Origin: Vulcanisaeta distributa JCM 11213
Lineage (GTDB): Archaea > Thermoproteota > Thermoprotei > Thermoproteales > Thermocladiaceae
Assembly: GCA_001316125.1 (NCBI GenBank)
Contig: BBCS01000022.1
Span: 1-12,864, forward strand
Length of the DNA: 12,864 nucleotides
Direction of reading: 5' to 3'
Shown: piece by piece, positions 1-5,818 of the stretch
How the letters are laid out: the number at the start of each line of letters is the position of its first letter
How positions within the stretch are numbered: position 1 is the stretch's first letter
Translations under genes and position numbers: made by a program
Notes under the pieces: model-generated
What the model was told of the DNA's origin: nothing
Databases searched by the model: none
The model's input: only the letters and a program-made list of their open reading frames with translations

Positions 1-257
1 AGTAATACTGTCATTAACACGCCTCAGCAATTCGCCTAAGTTACTGCATGAGTAAGCATCGACTAAACTCTTCATCAATTCCCTAGCCCTCTCATTAATG
101 TAGTTCCTGAGATTGCCTCTAGAACCTGAACCACCACGTTCCTGCCCCCCCGCACCACCCTTAACCTGAACCCTACCGGCGCCAGCTCCCGGATCCACCC
201 AATGAACTCAAGCCTAACGTGGCTGATTACGTTGGTCTCACTGGGTCTCACGGCCAT
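1..257 (-). CDS. Unrecognised protein, N-terminal part, runs off left edge
   Basis: I do not recognise this protein. It begins at ATG 257, directly after an in-frame TAA, and reads MAVRPSETNVISHVRLEF then GWIRELAPVGFRLRVV. A run of seven C on the plus strand (145-151) interrupts it. As written, the frame ends at position 75. With five or eight bases in the run the other frame continues as a charged, coding-like stretch (QERGGSGSRGNLRN, then INERARELMKSLVDAYSCSN) and stays open to base 1. The gene is therefore probably longer and continues outside the window. It diverges from the cas10 locus, so it could be a linked type III accessory gene, but nothing in its sequence shows that. Confidence 0.5.
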
Positions 258-360
258 TTACGCGTCACCCTTATCCCCCCCTGCCTTCCAACGTATTCGA
301 GGAACCCATTTAATGCAATGCACATGGCATCAACCTATTAAAAAGGGCTGTTTATTATAG
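258..360. promoter_or_regulatory. Divergent intergenic region with A/T-rich promoter core
   Basis: The stretch CTATTAAAAA at 335-344 reads as a TATA-like element on either strand. It lies about 25-30 bases ahead of the first open codons of the cas10 locus on the plus strand. On the minus strand it lies about 30 bases ahead of an ATG at 309 that opens only a 12-codon frame (MGSSNTLEGRGG). A C7 run at 275-281 lies in this leader. No operator-like repeat is visible. Confidence 0.4.
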
Positions 361-603
361 CTCAAATCTCTGGTTAACCTGGCATTTGATAGCACGGAGG
401 ATGTGGCGTCTGCGTGGTATGATAATAAGGTGGGCGATAGGGTGGTTAATGAACTGTCAAGTGGGTGTAATAAGGTTCGTGAATACATAACGAGGGATGG
501 TAAGGACATTACCATACTGTGCCCCGACATTAGTAATTGCACCTTGAGTCAGCACGTAGAGTATTTAATGAGTGCGTTAGAGGGGGGGTTAATGGTAAGT
601 TAA
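361..603 (+). CDS. cas10: Cas10 piece 1: pre-palm segment
   Basis: This frame is open from the TAG at 358-360. It includes LKSLVNLAFDSTEDVASAWY and ITILCPDISNCTLSQHVEYL. The first conventional start in frame is GTG 403, which has GGAGG two bases upstream, but the Cas10-like STEDVA segment begins before it. The piece ends in an artificial stop just past the G7 run at 582-588. Five or eight Gs would join it to the next piece. Confidence 0.5.
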   Translation, partial: LKSLVNLAFDSTEDVASAWYDNKVGDRVVNELSSGCNKVREYITRDGKDITILCPDISNCTLSQHVEYLMSALEGGLMVS

Positions 604-767
604 TCGGTGATGTGGGGGGGTGGCAGCTCATTAAAGATTTAATAGGCATGGATGATGACTTCGCACGAATTATTAGGGGGGGTAAGGGGGGGTGGGGTGA
701 ATCAGTGCTTGAGTATAGATCCAATTACGCAATAATTAGGGTGATGCGGACAACATCGGTAAATTAA
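537..767 (+). CDS. cas10: Cas10 piece 2: region leading into the palm
   Basis: The coding part runs from about 589 (VNGKLIGDVGGWQLIKDLIG, then DDDFARIIRGGKGGWGESVL) to YAII at about 737. Bases before 589 are out of frame with the protein. After TTAGGG at 737-741 the Cas10 frame moves. With one more G it reads YAIIRGDADNIGKLSRG, the first conserved aspartate motif of the palm. Three G7 runs inside this piece are all in frame. Confidence 0.5.
   Translation: MHLESARRVFNECVRGGVNGKLIGDVGGWQLIKDLIGMDDDFARIIRGGKGGWGESVLEYRSNYAIIRVMRTTSVN
676..697 (+). repeat. Closely spaced G-tracts, potential G-quadruplex
   Basis: G7, TAA, G7, T and G4 follow one another within 22 bases inside cas10. They encode RGGKGGWG. 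Four or more runs of at least three Gs with loops of one to three bases meet the usual G-quadruplex pattern on the coding strand. No function is implied. Confidence 0.55.
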
Positions 768-780
768 GCAGGGGGGTGAG

Positions 781-1107
781 GTGCCAATAACGGGTTATGA
801 GAGACTGCTTAGTGTATTGAAGGAAAAGGCAAATCATATTAATGATGAGAGCTTGGCTAAGGCATACGATACATTGCTAAGTATTATCAGGAAGATTAAT
901 GGCCTTATCGTGACGCCGACGTATATTGCCGCCTTATCCATGGCGCTCATGGTGACGGCGCTTGAGGATATCTACGTGACTAATTATAAATACTACATTA
1001 CATCTAAGCAGATTAGGTTATTTACGAGCTTAATATTCTCGGCCGGTGACGACGTGCTTGCGCTGGCCCCCCGTAGAGCTTGCCCTAAGCTTCGTTCATG
1101 CGCATAA
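781..1107 (+). CDS. cas10: Cas10 piece 3: palm (cyclase) core with AGDD
   Basis: This is the catalytic palm segment. It reads VPITGYERLLSVLKEKANHI, then IVTPTYIAALSMALMVTAL, then FTSLIFSAGDDVLALAP, where family members carry GGDDVLAL-P. The codon for the expected first Gly is GCC at 1042-1044, giving Ala. GTG 781 is probably not a true start: with seven or four Gs instead of six at 771-776, the frame continues from GDADNIGKLSRG upstream. After the C6 run at 1067-1072, five or eight Cs would give PVELALSFVHAH, the expected helix after the motif, instead of the written tail. Confidence 0.6.
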   Translation: MPITGYERLLSVLKEKANHINDESLAKAYDTLLSIIRKINGLIVTPTYIAALSMALMVTALEDIYVTNYKYYITSKQIRLFTSLIFSAGDDVLALAPRRACPKLRSCA

Positions 1108-1568
1108 ATTATTGGGGGGGTGATGGTGGGTTCCATAGAATTAAAAGCCTCTTCATTGCCATGCCTGCCCTAAAGGGCTTTGGGAGGAGTTTCTCGGTTA
1201 GGTTCGTGAATTTAATGGATAATATGAATGAGGAGATTAGGATTGCGCATGAGAAACTTGAGGAGTTAGGTAAGAGGGCCATTTGGGAGATGTCACAGAT
1301 GAAGTTGCAGAAGGACTCGCTTGTGATAAGCGAGTCCAGGACGGCTACCACAGCGGTGTTACCCCCCCTAAGTGATTGTAGTGTAAAGAATGTAGCGAAG
1401 ATCGTTAATGTGCTTAATAGGCTCTTCCTCGCCAGACTGAGCAATATATTAAGCGGTAACATACCTGAGGATTTCGAAAAGTACTCAAAGGCCATTCATG
1501 AATTGATTAAGAATGAGAAGAAGAGCTTGGTAAGTGATATATGGAGCTACATTATTGGAAAAACCTAA
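1098..1568 (+). CDS. cas10: Cas10 piece 4: C-terminal helical region
   Basis: This piece reads INYWGGDGGFHRIKSLFI, then FGRSFSVRFVNLMDNMNEE, then KDSLVISESRTATTAVLPP. These segments match the region after the GGDD motif in archaeal Cas10 proteins as I know them. ATG 1098 lies inside the preceding helix and is unlikely to be a real start. Deleting one A near 1105 would link HAH to NYWGGDGG. The G7 (1114-1120) and C7 (1362-1368) runs are both in frame. Confidence 0.55.
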   Translation: MRINYWGGDGGFHRIKSLFIAMPALKGFGRSFSVRFVNLMDNMNEEIRIAHEKLEELGKRAIWEMSQMKLQKDSLVISESRTATTAVLPPLSDCSVKNVAKIVNVLNRLFLARLSNILSGNIPEDFEKYSKAIHELIKNEKKSLVSDIWSYIIGKT

Positions 1569-1637
1569 ACCTAAAGGTTAGCGACGAGACAAAATCTTCC
1601 GCATTGAAGATACTCTCATTAAATTCGATACAGCATT

Positions 1638-1775
1638 ATGTCGATCTTGAAGGATACTAGACTTAAGTTAGGCGATGGATGCGATTCCCAGAATTATAAT
1701 GAAAGATGTTTAGAAAGATACTTGATAAGTGAACTAGTTAATGCGTATAAGATACTAAGGGGGGGATACCCATGA
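1638..1775 (+). CDS. cas10: Cas10 piece 5: extreme C-terminus, overlaps cmr3
   Basis: This is a 45-residue frame (MSILKDTRLKLGDGC, then NERCLERYLISELVNAYKIL, ending RGGYP). The TGA overlaps the ATG of cmr3 as ATGA, the usual coupling between adjacent subunit genes. A stretch in another frame at about 1560-1655 (KVSDETKSSALKILSLNSIQ) seems to link it to piece 4. It could instead be a separate small gene, but the continuity favours the Cas10 tail. Confidence 0.4.
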   Translation: MSILKDTRLKLGDGCDSQNYNERCLERYLISELVNAYKILRGGYP

Positions 1776-2038
1776 AGGGGGGGCTAGTCATCAGACCGTT
1801 AGAACCGTTACACCTCGGACTTAAGAATCTGGGTGGTGTTGAGGAATTCTCCACAGATGAATCAATAACCCTACCATTATCAAGCACCGTGCTTGGAGCC
1901 TTAGGTAATGCACTTGGCATTAGGTTAAATGTTGACTGCAGTAAATATATCATGAACGGTGAGTACGACTTCGAGGACTTTAAGCAACTTATCAAAAACA
2001 TATACAATAAAGACTTAAAGCCAGGGGGAAACCCATAG
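1772..2038 (+). CDS. cmr3: Cmr3 piece 1: N-terminal RAMP domain
   Basis: This piece starts at the ATG that overlaps the cas10 stop. It opens MKGGLVIRPLEPLHLGLKNL and continues to LKPGGNP, where the G5 run at 2024-2028 breaks the frame. With one more G the reading continues as KPIAIIHTYGGPILRINNEN up to about 2175. A further frame (VKLGDIKRFSNITVRVGVNI) runs on to about 2358. Confidence 0.6.
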   Translation: MKGGLVIRPLEPLHLGLKNLGGVEEFSTDESITLPLSSTVLGALGNALGIRLNVDCSKYIMNGEYDFEDFKQLIKNIYNKDLKPGGNP

Positions 2039-2359
2039 CGATAATCCATACCTATGGGGGCCCAATCTTAAGGATTAATAATGAGAATTATGCATCAGTA
2101 GGCTCCATCGCGATTAGGATTAACAAGTTAAGTGACTACGTTAGGGCTGCTGTTGAGGGCTTACATGGGCATGAAATAAGCAATTCATAAATAACGCAGT
2201 TAAGTTGGGCGATATAAAGAGGTTTAGCAACATAACCGTTAGGGTAGGGGTGAATATTGATGAGCTAGGCATTGTGAATGCCATGTTTAAGGCGTCTTAC
2301 GTTAATTACAAGTACATGAACCCACAGATTATTTATCAATTAAGGGCGTTTAACCGTGG

Positions 2360-2758
2360 ATTAAGCTAAAGGCCATTAGGCTTAGTGGTGAGGGTAGGTT
2401 AGCAATAGTAGATGTAATTGATGAACCTGACATAGCCATGGAGGGTAATTACGCGGTTACATTACAGCCCGTTTTAATACAGGGTGATGAATCCGTGGAT
2501 GATGTAAGTAAGGTTCATGGTCTCGAGTGCGTCGATGAGGTTTATGGGTTTTTTGACAATGATAGGTTTAGGGTTAGGGTGGTTAATGTGGGGGGGCTTG
2601 GATTCAGCGAGGTCTGTGGATTTAGAAGGCCAATGATTAAGGCCTTGCCCCCCCAGGGCACCGTGATTAAACTAAAGGAAGACTGCGCCAATGCCAGAGC
2701 AATAGGTCTCCTCTCACAGCTTGGTTATGGCTCAATATACAGGATTTCACTGCAATAA
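2360..2758 (+). CDS. cmr3: Cmr3 piece 4: C-terminal RAMP domain
   Basis: This is the longest uninterrupted part of the gene. It begins IKLKAIRLSGEGRLAIVDVI and ends with the glycine-rich GYGSIYRISLQ. An ATG at 2438 is internal to the protein. The runs G7 (2590-2596, VNVGGLGF) and C7 (2648-2654, ALPPQG) are in frame. Confidence 0.6.
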   Translation: MKLKAIRLSGEGRLAIVDVIDEPDIAMEGNYAVTLQPVLIQGDESVDDVSKVHGLECVDEVYGFFDNDRFRVRVVNVGGLGFSEVCGFRRPMIKALPPQGTVIKLKEDCANARAIGLLSQLGYGSIYRISLQ

Positions 2759-2789
2759 AAGTAAAAATCCTTAATACTATGGTGATTAG
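2755..2789 (+). promoter_or_regulatory. TATA-like element ahead of cas6
   Basis: AATAAAAG at about 2755-2762 overlaps the 3' end of cmr3. It lies about 27 bases before GTG 2789, which fits a leaderless cas6 transcript. The gap between cmr3 and cas6 is only 30 bases, so read-through from the operon is equally possible. Confidence 0.35.
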
Positions 2790-3292
2790 TGTCCCTAATC
2801 TTCGTGTTCAATCTTGGCGTTAGATCTTCGTCACCTATTGTGCTTAGTGGGTTTACTGGCTCCATAACAATGTCCACACTCCTGAACATACTCAACACAA
2901 TCGAGCCCGGCCTCGGCGATAAGCTGCACGCCACGAGGGGGGGTCCCAAGCCCATCTCTGTGACGCCCTTCACGCACGACGGCAGGGTCCTGTTTAGGGG
3001 GGGTGATTACGTGGTACCGCCTGGCGATGGGTTGGGGGGGTTCAGGGTTACGGTTGTTGGTGAGTCCCTGGGCCTCAAGCTCCTCAATGGTTTAGATAAT
3101 GTTAGGGTCGTTAGGATCGGCAATGTTGATGCCTCACTCGAGGTCCTCGGCGTGGAGGTGCACAGGATCGACGACCTATGGAGAGTCGGCGGCAATAGAT
3201 TCAGGATCGAGTTCCTAAGCCCAGTCAGGTTCGCCAAGAGGAGTACCATGGCAGGAGGCGCAGGGTTAGGTTCGACTTCTGCCCAAGCATAA
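2789..3292 (+). CDS. cas6: Cas6 piece 1: N-terminal ferredoxin-like domain
   Basis: This frame opens at GTG 2789 (MSLIFVFNLGVRSSSPIV) and is valid to about 3240 (IEFLSPVRFAKRS). The residues after that, up to the stop at 3292, are out of frame. The codons here shift towards C- and G-ending forms compared with cas10 and cmr3. Confidence 0.55.
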   Translation: MSLIFVFNLGVRSSSPIVLSGFTGSITMSTLLNILNTIEPGLGDKLHATRGGPKPISVTPFTHDGRVLFRGGDYVVPPGDGLGGFRVTVVGESLGLKLLNGLDNVRVVRIGNVDASLEVLGVEVHRIDDLWRVGGNRFRIEFLSPVRFAKRSTMAGGAGLGSTSAQA

Positions 3293-3675
3293 CCAACATA
3301 CTACTCACCACGATAAACCACTACTCCAGGGTTATTGGCCTCGGTAATGAGTTTAGGTCATGGCCATACCTAGTCAGGTGGGCCTACAACTACGTATACA
3401 TGAGGGACATGGCCGGCAGGGTCGTGGCCACGAAACACGCGGGCAGGCCCGAACTCGGCTTCATCGGATCCGTGGAATTCGAGATAACGAGCAGGAGGCA
3501 ATCCAGGATACAACAACTCTGGCACCTACTAAACTACGCAGAGTTAGTAAACATCGGCACGGGGGGGAGGAGCATGGGGTTCGGAGTCGCGAAAATCACC
3601 GCAACGAGTAACGCCGGCGGTGGGGGGGAGGGTAATGAACCGCCGGAGAGTGTGGGGGAAATCCACGATAAATAG
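3241..3675 (+). CDS. cas6: Cas6 piece 2: C-terminal domain with glycine-rich loop
   Basis: This is a continuous frame: RRRRVRFDFCPSITNILL, then WPYLVRWAYNYVYMRDMAGR, then ELGFIGSVEFEITSRR, then the RSMGFGVAKI loop. The ATG at 3400 is internal. The order matches the second RAMP fold of Cas6. Confidence 0.6.
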   Translation, partial: EYHGRRRRVRFDFCPSITNILLTTINHYSRVIGLGNEFRSWPYLVRWAYNYVYMRDMAGRVVATKHAGRPELGFIGSVEFEITSRRQSRIQQLWHLLNYAELVNIGTGGRSMGFGVAKITATSNAGGGGEGNEPPESVGEIHDK

Positions 3676-3717
3676 TTGGGCTGAGTTTAACATTACTTAA
3701 CTTTTACCCATCCTCGG

Positions 3718-3962
3718 TCACTCCTCCATCGCCCTCCTGAGCTCGTCAATCTTCATACTCAATTCACTGATTTTACTACTCAACTCACTTAACTGCCTCT
3801 CTAGGTTGGTATTGGATTTACCCCCCCTCTCCCTAACCACCCTAGCCCATACTGGTACAGCCACAACGAGTACTACGAACATGAACACCACCCCCCATCA
3901 ATGCCCATGTATATCACCGTTAAGACCGCAGCCACGGCTATTGCCGCCCAGACCATCGCCAT
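3718..3962 (-). CDS. Small membrane protein with coiled-coil tail, one frameshift
   Basis: I do not recognise a family. Starting at ATG 3962 the frame reads MAMVWAAIAVAAVLTVIY, a hydrophobic helix. A C6 run at 3891-3896 then breaks it. With seven or four bases it continues GVVFMFVVLVVAVPVWARVV (a second hydrophobic helix), ERGGKSNTN, and a heptad-like LERQLSELSSKISELSMKID before ending LRRAMEE at 3718. The protein would have 81 residues: two membrane spans and a charged coiled coil of about 35 residues. It converges on cas6 with a gap of about 40 bases. Membrane proteins are frequent type III accessories, but a functional link is only a guess from position. Confidence 0.55.
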
Positions 3963-3977
3963 CTAAATAAACCACTG

Positions 3978-4163
3978 ATGACCGCGCTCAAACAATTATG
4001 CAGCCACCTTGGAACAACAATAACCAGCGGCAGCCAGCACACCACCCAACAACACCAACAAACAACACAGGAAGCCATGAACCAACGAACCAAAACACCA
4101 GGCGGCAGTAATGAGGCGACCAGCCAAACCACAATAAACGACCCATTGCAACCTTATAAATAA
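3978..4163 (+). CDS. Possible small Thr/Gln-rich protein, doubtful
   Basis: This 61-codon frame begins MTALKQLCSHLGTTITSG and is very rich in Thr, Gln and Ser. Its last codons overlap the TATA box of the next gene. The antisense strand is also open and encodes a Leu/Gly/Cys-rich hydrophobic stretch, so composition alone could explain both frames. I see no homology and no clear promoter. Confidence 0.2.
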   Translation: MTALKQLCSHLGTTITSGSQHTTQQHQQTTQEAMNQRTKTPGGSNEATSQTTINDPLQPYK

Positions 4164-4183
4164 TTTAGAGCAACACAATACTG
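4151..4183 (+). promoter_or_regulatory. TATA box for the 4183 gene
   Basis: CTTATAAATA at 4152-4161 is centred about 26-27 bases before GTG 4183, with no ribosome-binding site between. This is textbook geometry for a leaderless crenarchaeal transcript, and it fixes the start of the downstream gene. Confidence 0.65.
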
Positions 4184-4830
4184 TGAGAGAAGACCCACTC
4201 AAGGCAGCCCGCAGGCTCGAGAGGAGGTTGAAGGCGAGGGGGGGGCTCGGCCCAACCCTCGATGAATTCGCGAACCACGTAACGCTGGGAATAGACCCAC
4301 TAAAGCCCGCGTTCAGCAGGCACATAGCCGTGCTCTACACCACGGTCGCGCAGGCAATAACGAGCAGGGAGGCATCAGCCACGGCGCTTAAGCTAATCAA
4401 TGAAGGCGTGGTCCTGGACCTCTTCGCCACTGGCCATCACCACTTCAAGAGCATGCACCATATAGGCCTACTCCTGAATCGCTACATAAACATCATTAGG
4501 AACATCATCACCGAAGACCCGGAGATCCTACACAATGAGGGGGCGGAGGAGGTTGGCGCATTCGCCGTGGCGGCCACAAAGACTGCCACCCTGGCAATAC
4601 CCCCACATAAGGATGATGGTGAGGTGGCGAGGGCAGCGGCAACCGCCGCAATCAAAGGCCCTAAACCAACAATACCAGGCGCCCTAACCGCCCTCTCCGG
4701 CATAGGCATCAACCCAGCACTCGATGATGAGTCGGCCGAGGAGATCATAATGATGCTCCGCAACTTCCTACTGCACATCCTCAGGCACTACCGTGGCGAG
4801 GCGCCACTAGGCTCATTGCGAGGGCATTGA
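4183..4830 (+). CDS. Unrecognised all-helical protein with His cluster
   Basis: The protein has 215 residues and I recognise no family. It begins with a basic amphipathic helix (EDPLKAARRLERRLKARGGL) and continues as helix-loop units rich in Ala, Leu, Ile and Glu. Around residues 84-96 the histidine-rich ATGHHHFKSMHHIG could bind a metal. The C-terminal part (GALTALSGIGINPALDDE, then IIMMLRNFLLHILRHYRG) has the feel of HEAT-like repeats. The start is GTG 4183, set by its TATA box. A G8 run at 4238-4245 is in frame. Codons favour C and G at the third position, unlike cas10 and tcuAB. The stop overlaps the TTG start of the next gene, so the two proteins are probably made together. Confidence 0.7.
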   Translation: MREDPLKAARRLERRLKARGGLGPTLDEFANHVTLGIDPLKPAFSRHIAVLYTTVAQAITSREASATALKLINEGVVLDLFATGHHHFKSMHHIGLLLNRYINIIRNIITEDPEILHNEGAEEVGAFAVAATKTATLAIPPHKDDGEVARAAATAAIKGPKPTIPGALTALSGIGINPALDDESAEEIIMMLRNFLLHILRHYRGEAPLGSLRGH

Positions 4831-5603
4831 ACACCCTCGACAATGACGCGGTGAGCGCGTTGGTGAGGCACGGCGTGGAGGACCACGTAGTCATGTGGAA
4901 CACGTGGCTCTTCAATAGGCTGCAGCGGCTCCACGGCAGTGGGGGGGAACCCACAAACGCACTACTAAGTGCGCTTAGGGCCTACATGAACGCGGTATCC
5001 ACTGGCTGCCAGGGAGGCTGTGCCGAGCCATACGCCGAGGAAGTCCTCAGGTCATTAACACCCAACCTAATGAGCGAGGGGATGCACGTCCTTAAGGTAC
5101 TTAACGCCATCGTAGACTCGACAACGTCGATAATCAAGCCCAGCGCCCAGCAGTACACGGACGACGAAGCGCAGATCAAGGCCCTGGCGGCACGCATCGC
5201 GGCATTGGCGAGCGACGCAATCGCGAGGGTCATCGACGACATAGGCAACCACGAGAAAGCCGTGGAACCACTCTCAAAGGCCCTCGGCATCACCACCCTA
5301 GCCATACTCAACACAGCGAGTAGGGAGGGAATACTAACCAAGGACCTGGGGATGCCCCTAATCGACGTGGTAATGGACCTCGCGGAACCCACGGTGAGGG
5401 CACTAGCCCTACTCTCACTCAAGTTCGGCATGAGCATACTGAAGGACCCCCAGAAACTAATCAACAGGATCATAAATTCCGCACACTCCCAGGGCTGGAA
5501 CGAGCTATTCCTCACAACAATGCTCAACGATCCAGACGTAGTGGAGGAATTCATAAACGGCAGCACAGACTGGCAGGAAGACCTGGGATTAGTAATAAGG
5601 TGA
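4827..5603 (+). CDS. Unrecognised all-helical repeat-like protein
   Basis: The protein has 258 residues with no recognised family. TTG 4827 overlaps the upstream TGA as TTGA, indicating translational coupling. The same frame is open further upstream (ATRLIARALNTLDNDA), so a single protein made by frameshifting at the boundary is possible. The sequence is strongly helical: NTWLFNRLQRLHGSGGEP, then MSEGMHVLKVLNAIVDST, then IKALAARIAALASDAIARVI, then RALALLSLKFGMSILKDP. The irregular helical pairs resemble HEAT/ARM-type scaffolds. It has no membrane segment or signal peptide. A G7 run at 4941-4947 is in frame (GSGGEP). The long antisense frame over this gene is a serine-rich shadow. Confidence 0.7.
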   Translation: MNTLDNDAVSALVRHGVEDHVVMWNTWLFNRLQRLHGSGGEPTNALLSALRAYMNAVSTGCQGGCAEPYAEEVLRSLTPNLMSEGMHVLKVLNAIVDSTTSIIKPSAQQYTDDEAQIKALAARIAALASDAIARVIDDIGNHEKAVEPLSKALGITTLAILNTASREGILTKDLGMPLIDVVMDLAEPTVRALALLSLKFGMSILKDPQKLINRIINSAHSQGWNELFLTTMLNDPDVVEEFINGSTDWQEDLGLVIR

Positions 5604-5818
5604 GTGAAAATCACGAGAAGGCTAGGTGATTAGGACGAAGATTCAACGCCCAAACCCCTGGTCAAGCTCAACCATTAGCCCCCCCACCACCAGCCATAGC
5701 CCAGTAATAATGGCATTGCCGCACCCCCCCAACATCCATACCCAACACCACACAGCCACAGGCACTCAAGCCACACCACCCAAAACACAAAGATATCGCC
5801 CAAGACTTATGAAGCTAA
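5604..5818. other. Low-complexity stretch between helical pair and thermopsin
   Basis: These bases are C/A-rich with two C7 runs (5679-5685 and 5724-5730). One frame is open but encodes a Ser/Thr/Pro/His-rich string that looks non-coding or linker-like. A signal peptide and the N-terminal half of the thermopsin would be expected here, but neither is visible in any frame. No promoter or repeat is seen. Confidence 0.4.

Larger units (their letters stand above)
361..1775 (+). pseudogene. cas10: Cas10/Cmr2-like type III CRISPR subunit, short and frame-broken
   Basis: Cas10 is the large subunit of type III CRISPR complexes. Its second palm domain makes cyclic oligoadenylates when target RNA binds. 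Stitched across frames, the locus shows the conserved order of a Cas10 C-terminal half: a pre-palm STEDVA segment (about 391-405), YAII-GDADNIGKL (about 725-766), VTPTYIAALS-ALMVTALE (about 918-965), AGDDVLALAP (1042-1071), NYWGGDGGFHR, GRSFSVRFVNLMDNM, KDSLVIS, LPPLSD, and a helical C-terminus ending at 1775, where ATGA overlaps cmr3. It spans about 470 codons, against roughly 800-1000 in typical Cmr2. There is no room for the HD nuclease, first palm and zinc-finger regions upstream. The first Gly of the GGDD motif is Ala, but both Asp remain. Breaks lie at 582-588, about 739-741, 771-776, 1067-1072, about 1105, about 1560 and about 1655. Either the gene is degenerate or the sequence carries indels. 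Confidence 0.75.
1772..2758 (+). pseudogene. cmr3: Cmr3-like RAMP (Cas5-type) subunit, frame-broken
   Basis: Cmr3 is the Cas5-type RAMP protein that holds the 5' tag of crRNA and contacts Cas10 in type III-B complexes. The N-terminus (LVIRPLEPLHLGLKN, then LPLSSTVLGALGNALGIRL) matches the Cmr3 pattern IRPLEPL...P.pSTV.GALR.ALG. The C-terminus (RRPMIKALPPQGTVIKL, then LLSQLGYGSIYRISLQ) carries the expected RP..ALPPGTV and glycine-rich LGYGS motifs. Stitched length is about 330 codons, in the family range. Three shifts divide it: G5 at 2024-2028 (needs six or three), about 2175-2187, and about 2358. The ATG overlaps the cas10 stop. No other Cmr subunit adjoins it, which is odd. Confidence 0.72.
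2789..3675 (+). pseudogene. cas6: Cas6-like crRNA endoribonuclease, one frameshift
   Basis: Cas6 cuts the CRISPR precursor transcript within each repeat to give guide RNAs. The N-terminal ferredoxin fold shows LSGFTGSITMSTLLNILNTI followed by GDKLHATRGGPKPISVTPF. The C-terminal fold ends with GTGGRSMGFGVAKI, the glycine-rich loop typical of Cas6 proteins. Total length is about 295 codons, normal for archaeal Cas6. A one-base shift between about 3232 and 3260 divides it. One added base gives SPVRFAK followed by EEYHGRRRRVRFDFCPS. The four G7 runs at 2937, 2997, 3034 and 3561 are in frame. After the glycine loop a short Gly/Glu-rich tail runs to the stop. A catalytic His cannot be assigned confidently. 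It is the last gene of the cas cluster. Confidence 0.72.

Noticed and set aside
781..1107. Cmr5-like small helical subunit as an independent gene
   Set aside because: The GDADN motif just upstream and DDVLAL inside show that it is the Cas10 palm, split by frameshifts.
1109..1495. Minus-strand frame of 128 residues over cas10
   Set aside because: Antisense to Cas10 sequence that contains several family motifs.
3996..4325. Hydrophobic minus-strand frame of 109 residues
   Set aside because: Its right third is antisense to the well-supported 4183 gene, its composition is Leu/Cys/Gly-heavy, and no promoter points this way. A short hydrophobic gene in 3996-4150 cannot be excluded.
4982..5614. Minus-strand frame of 210 residues
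   Set aside because: Serine-rich shadow of the 4827-5603 gene, whose strand has a TATA box, coupling and charged amphipathic helices.
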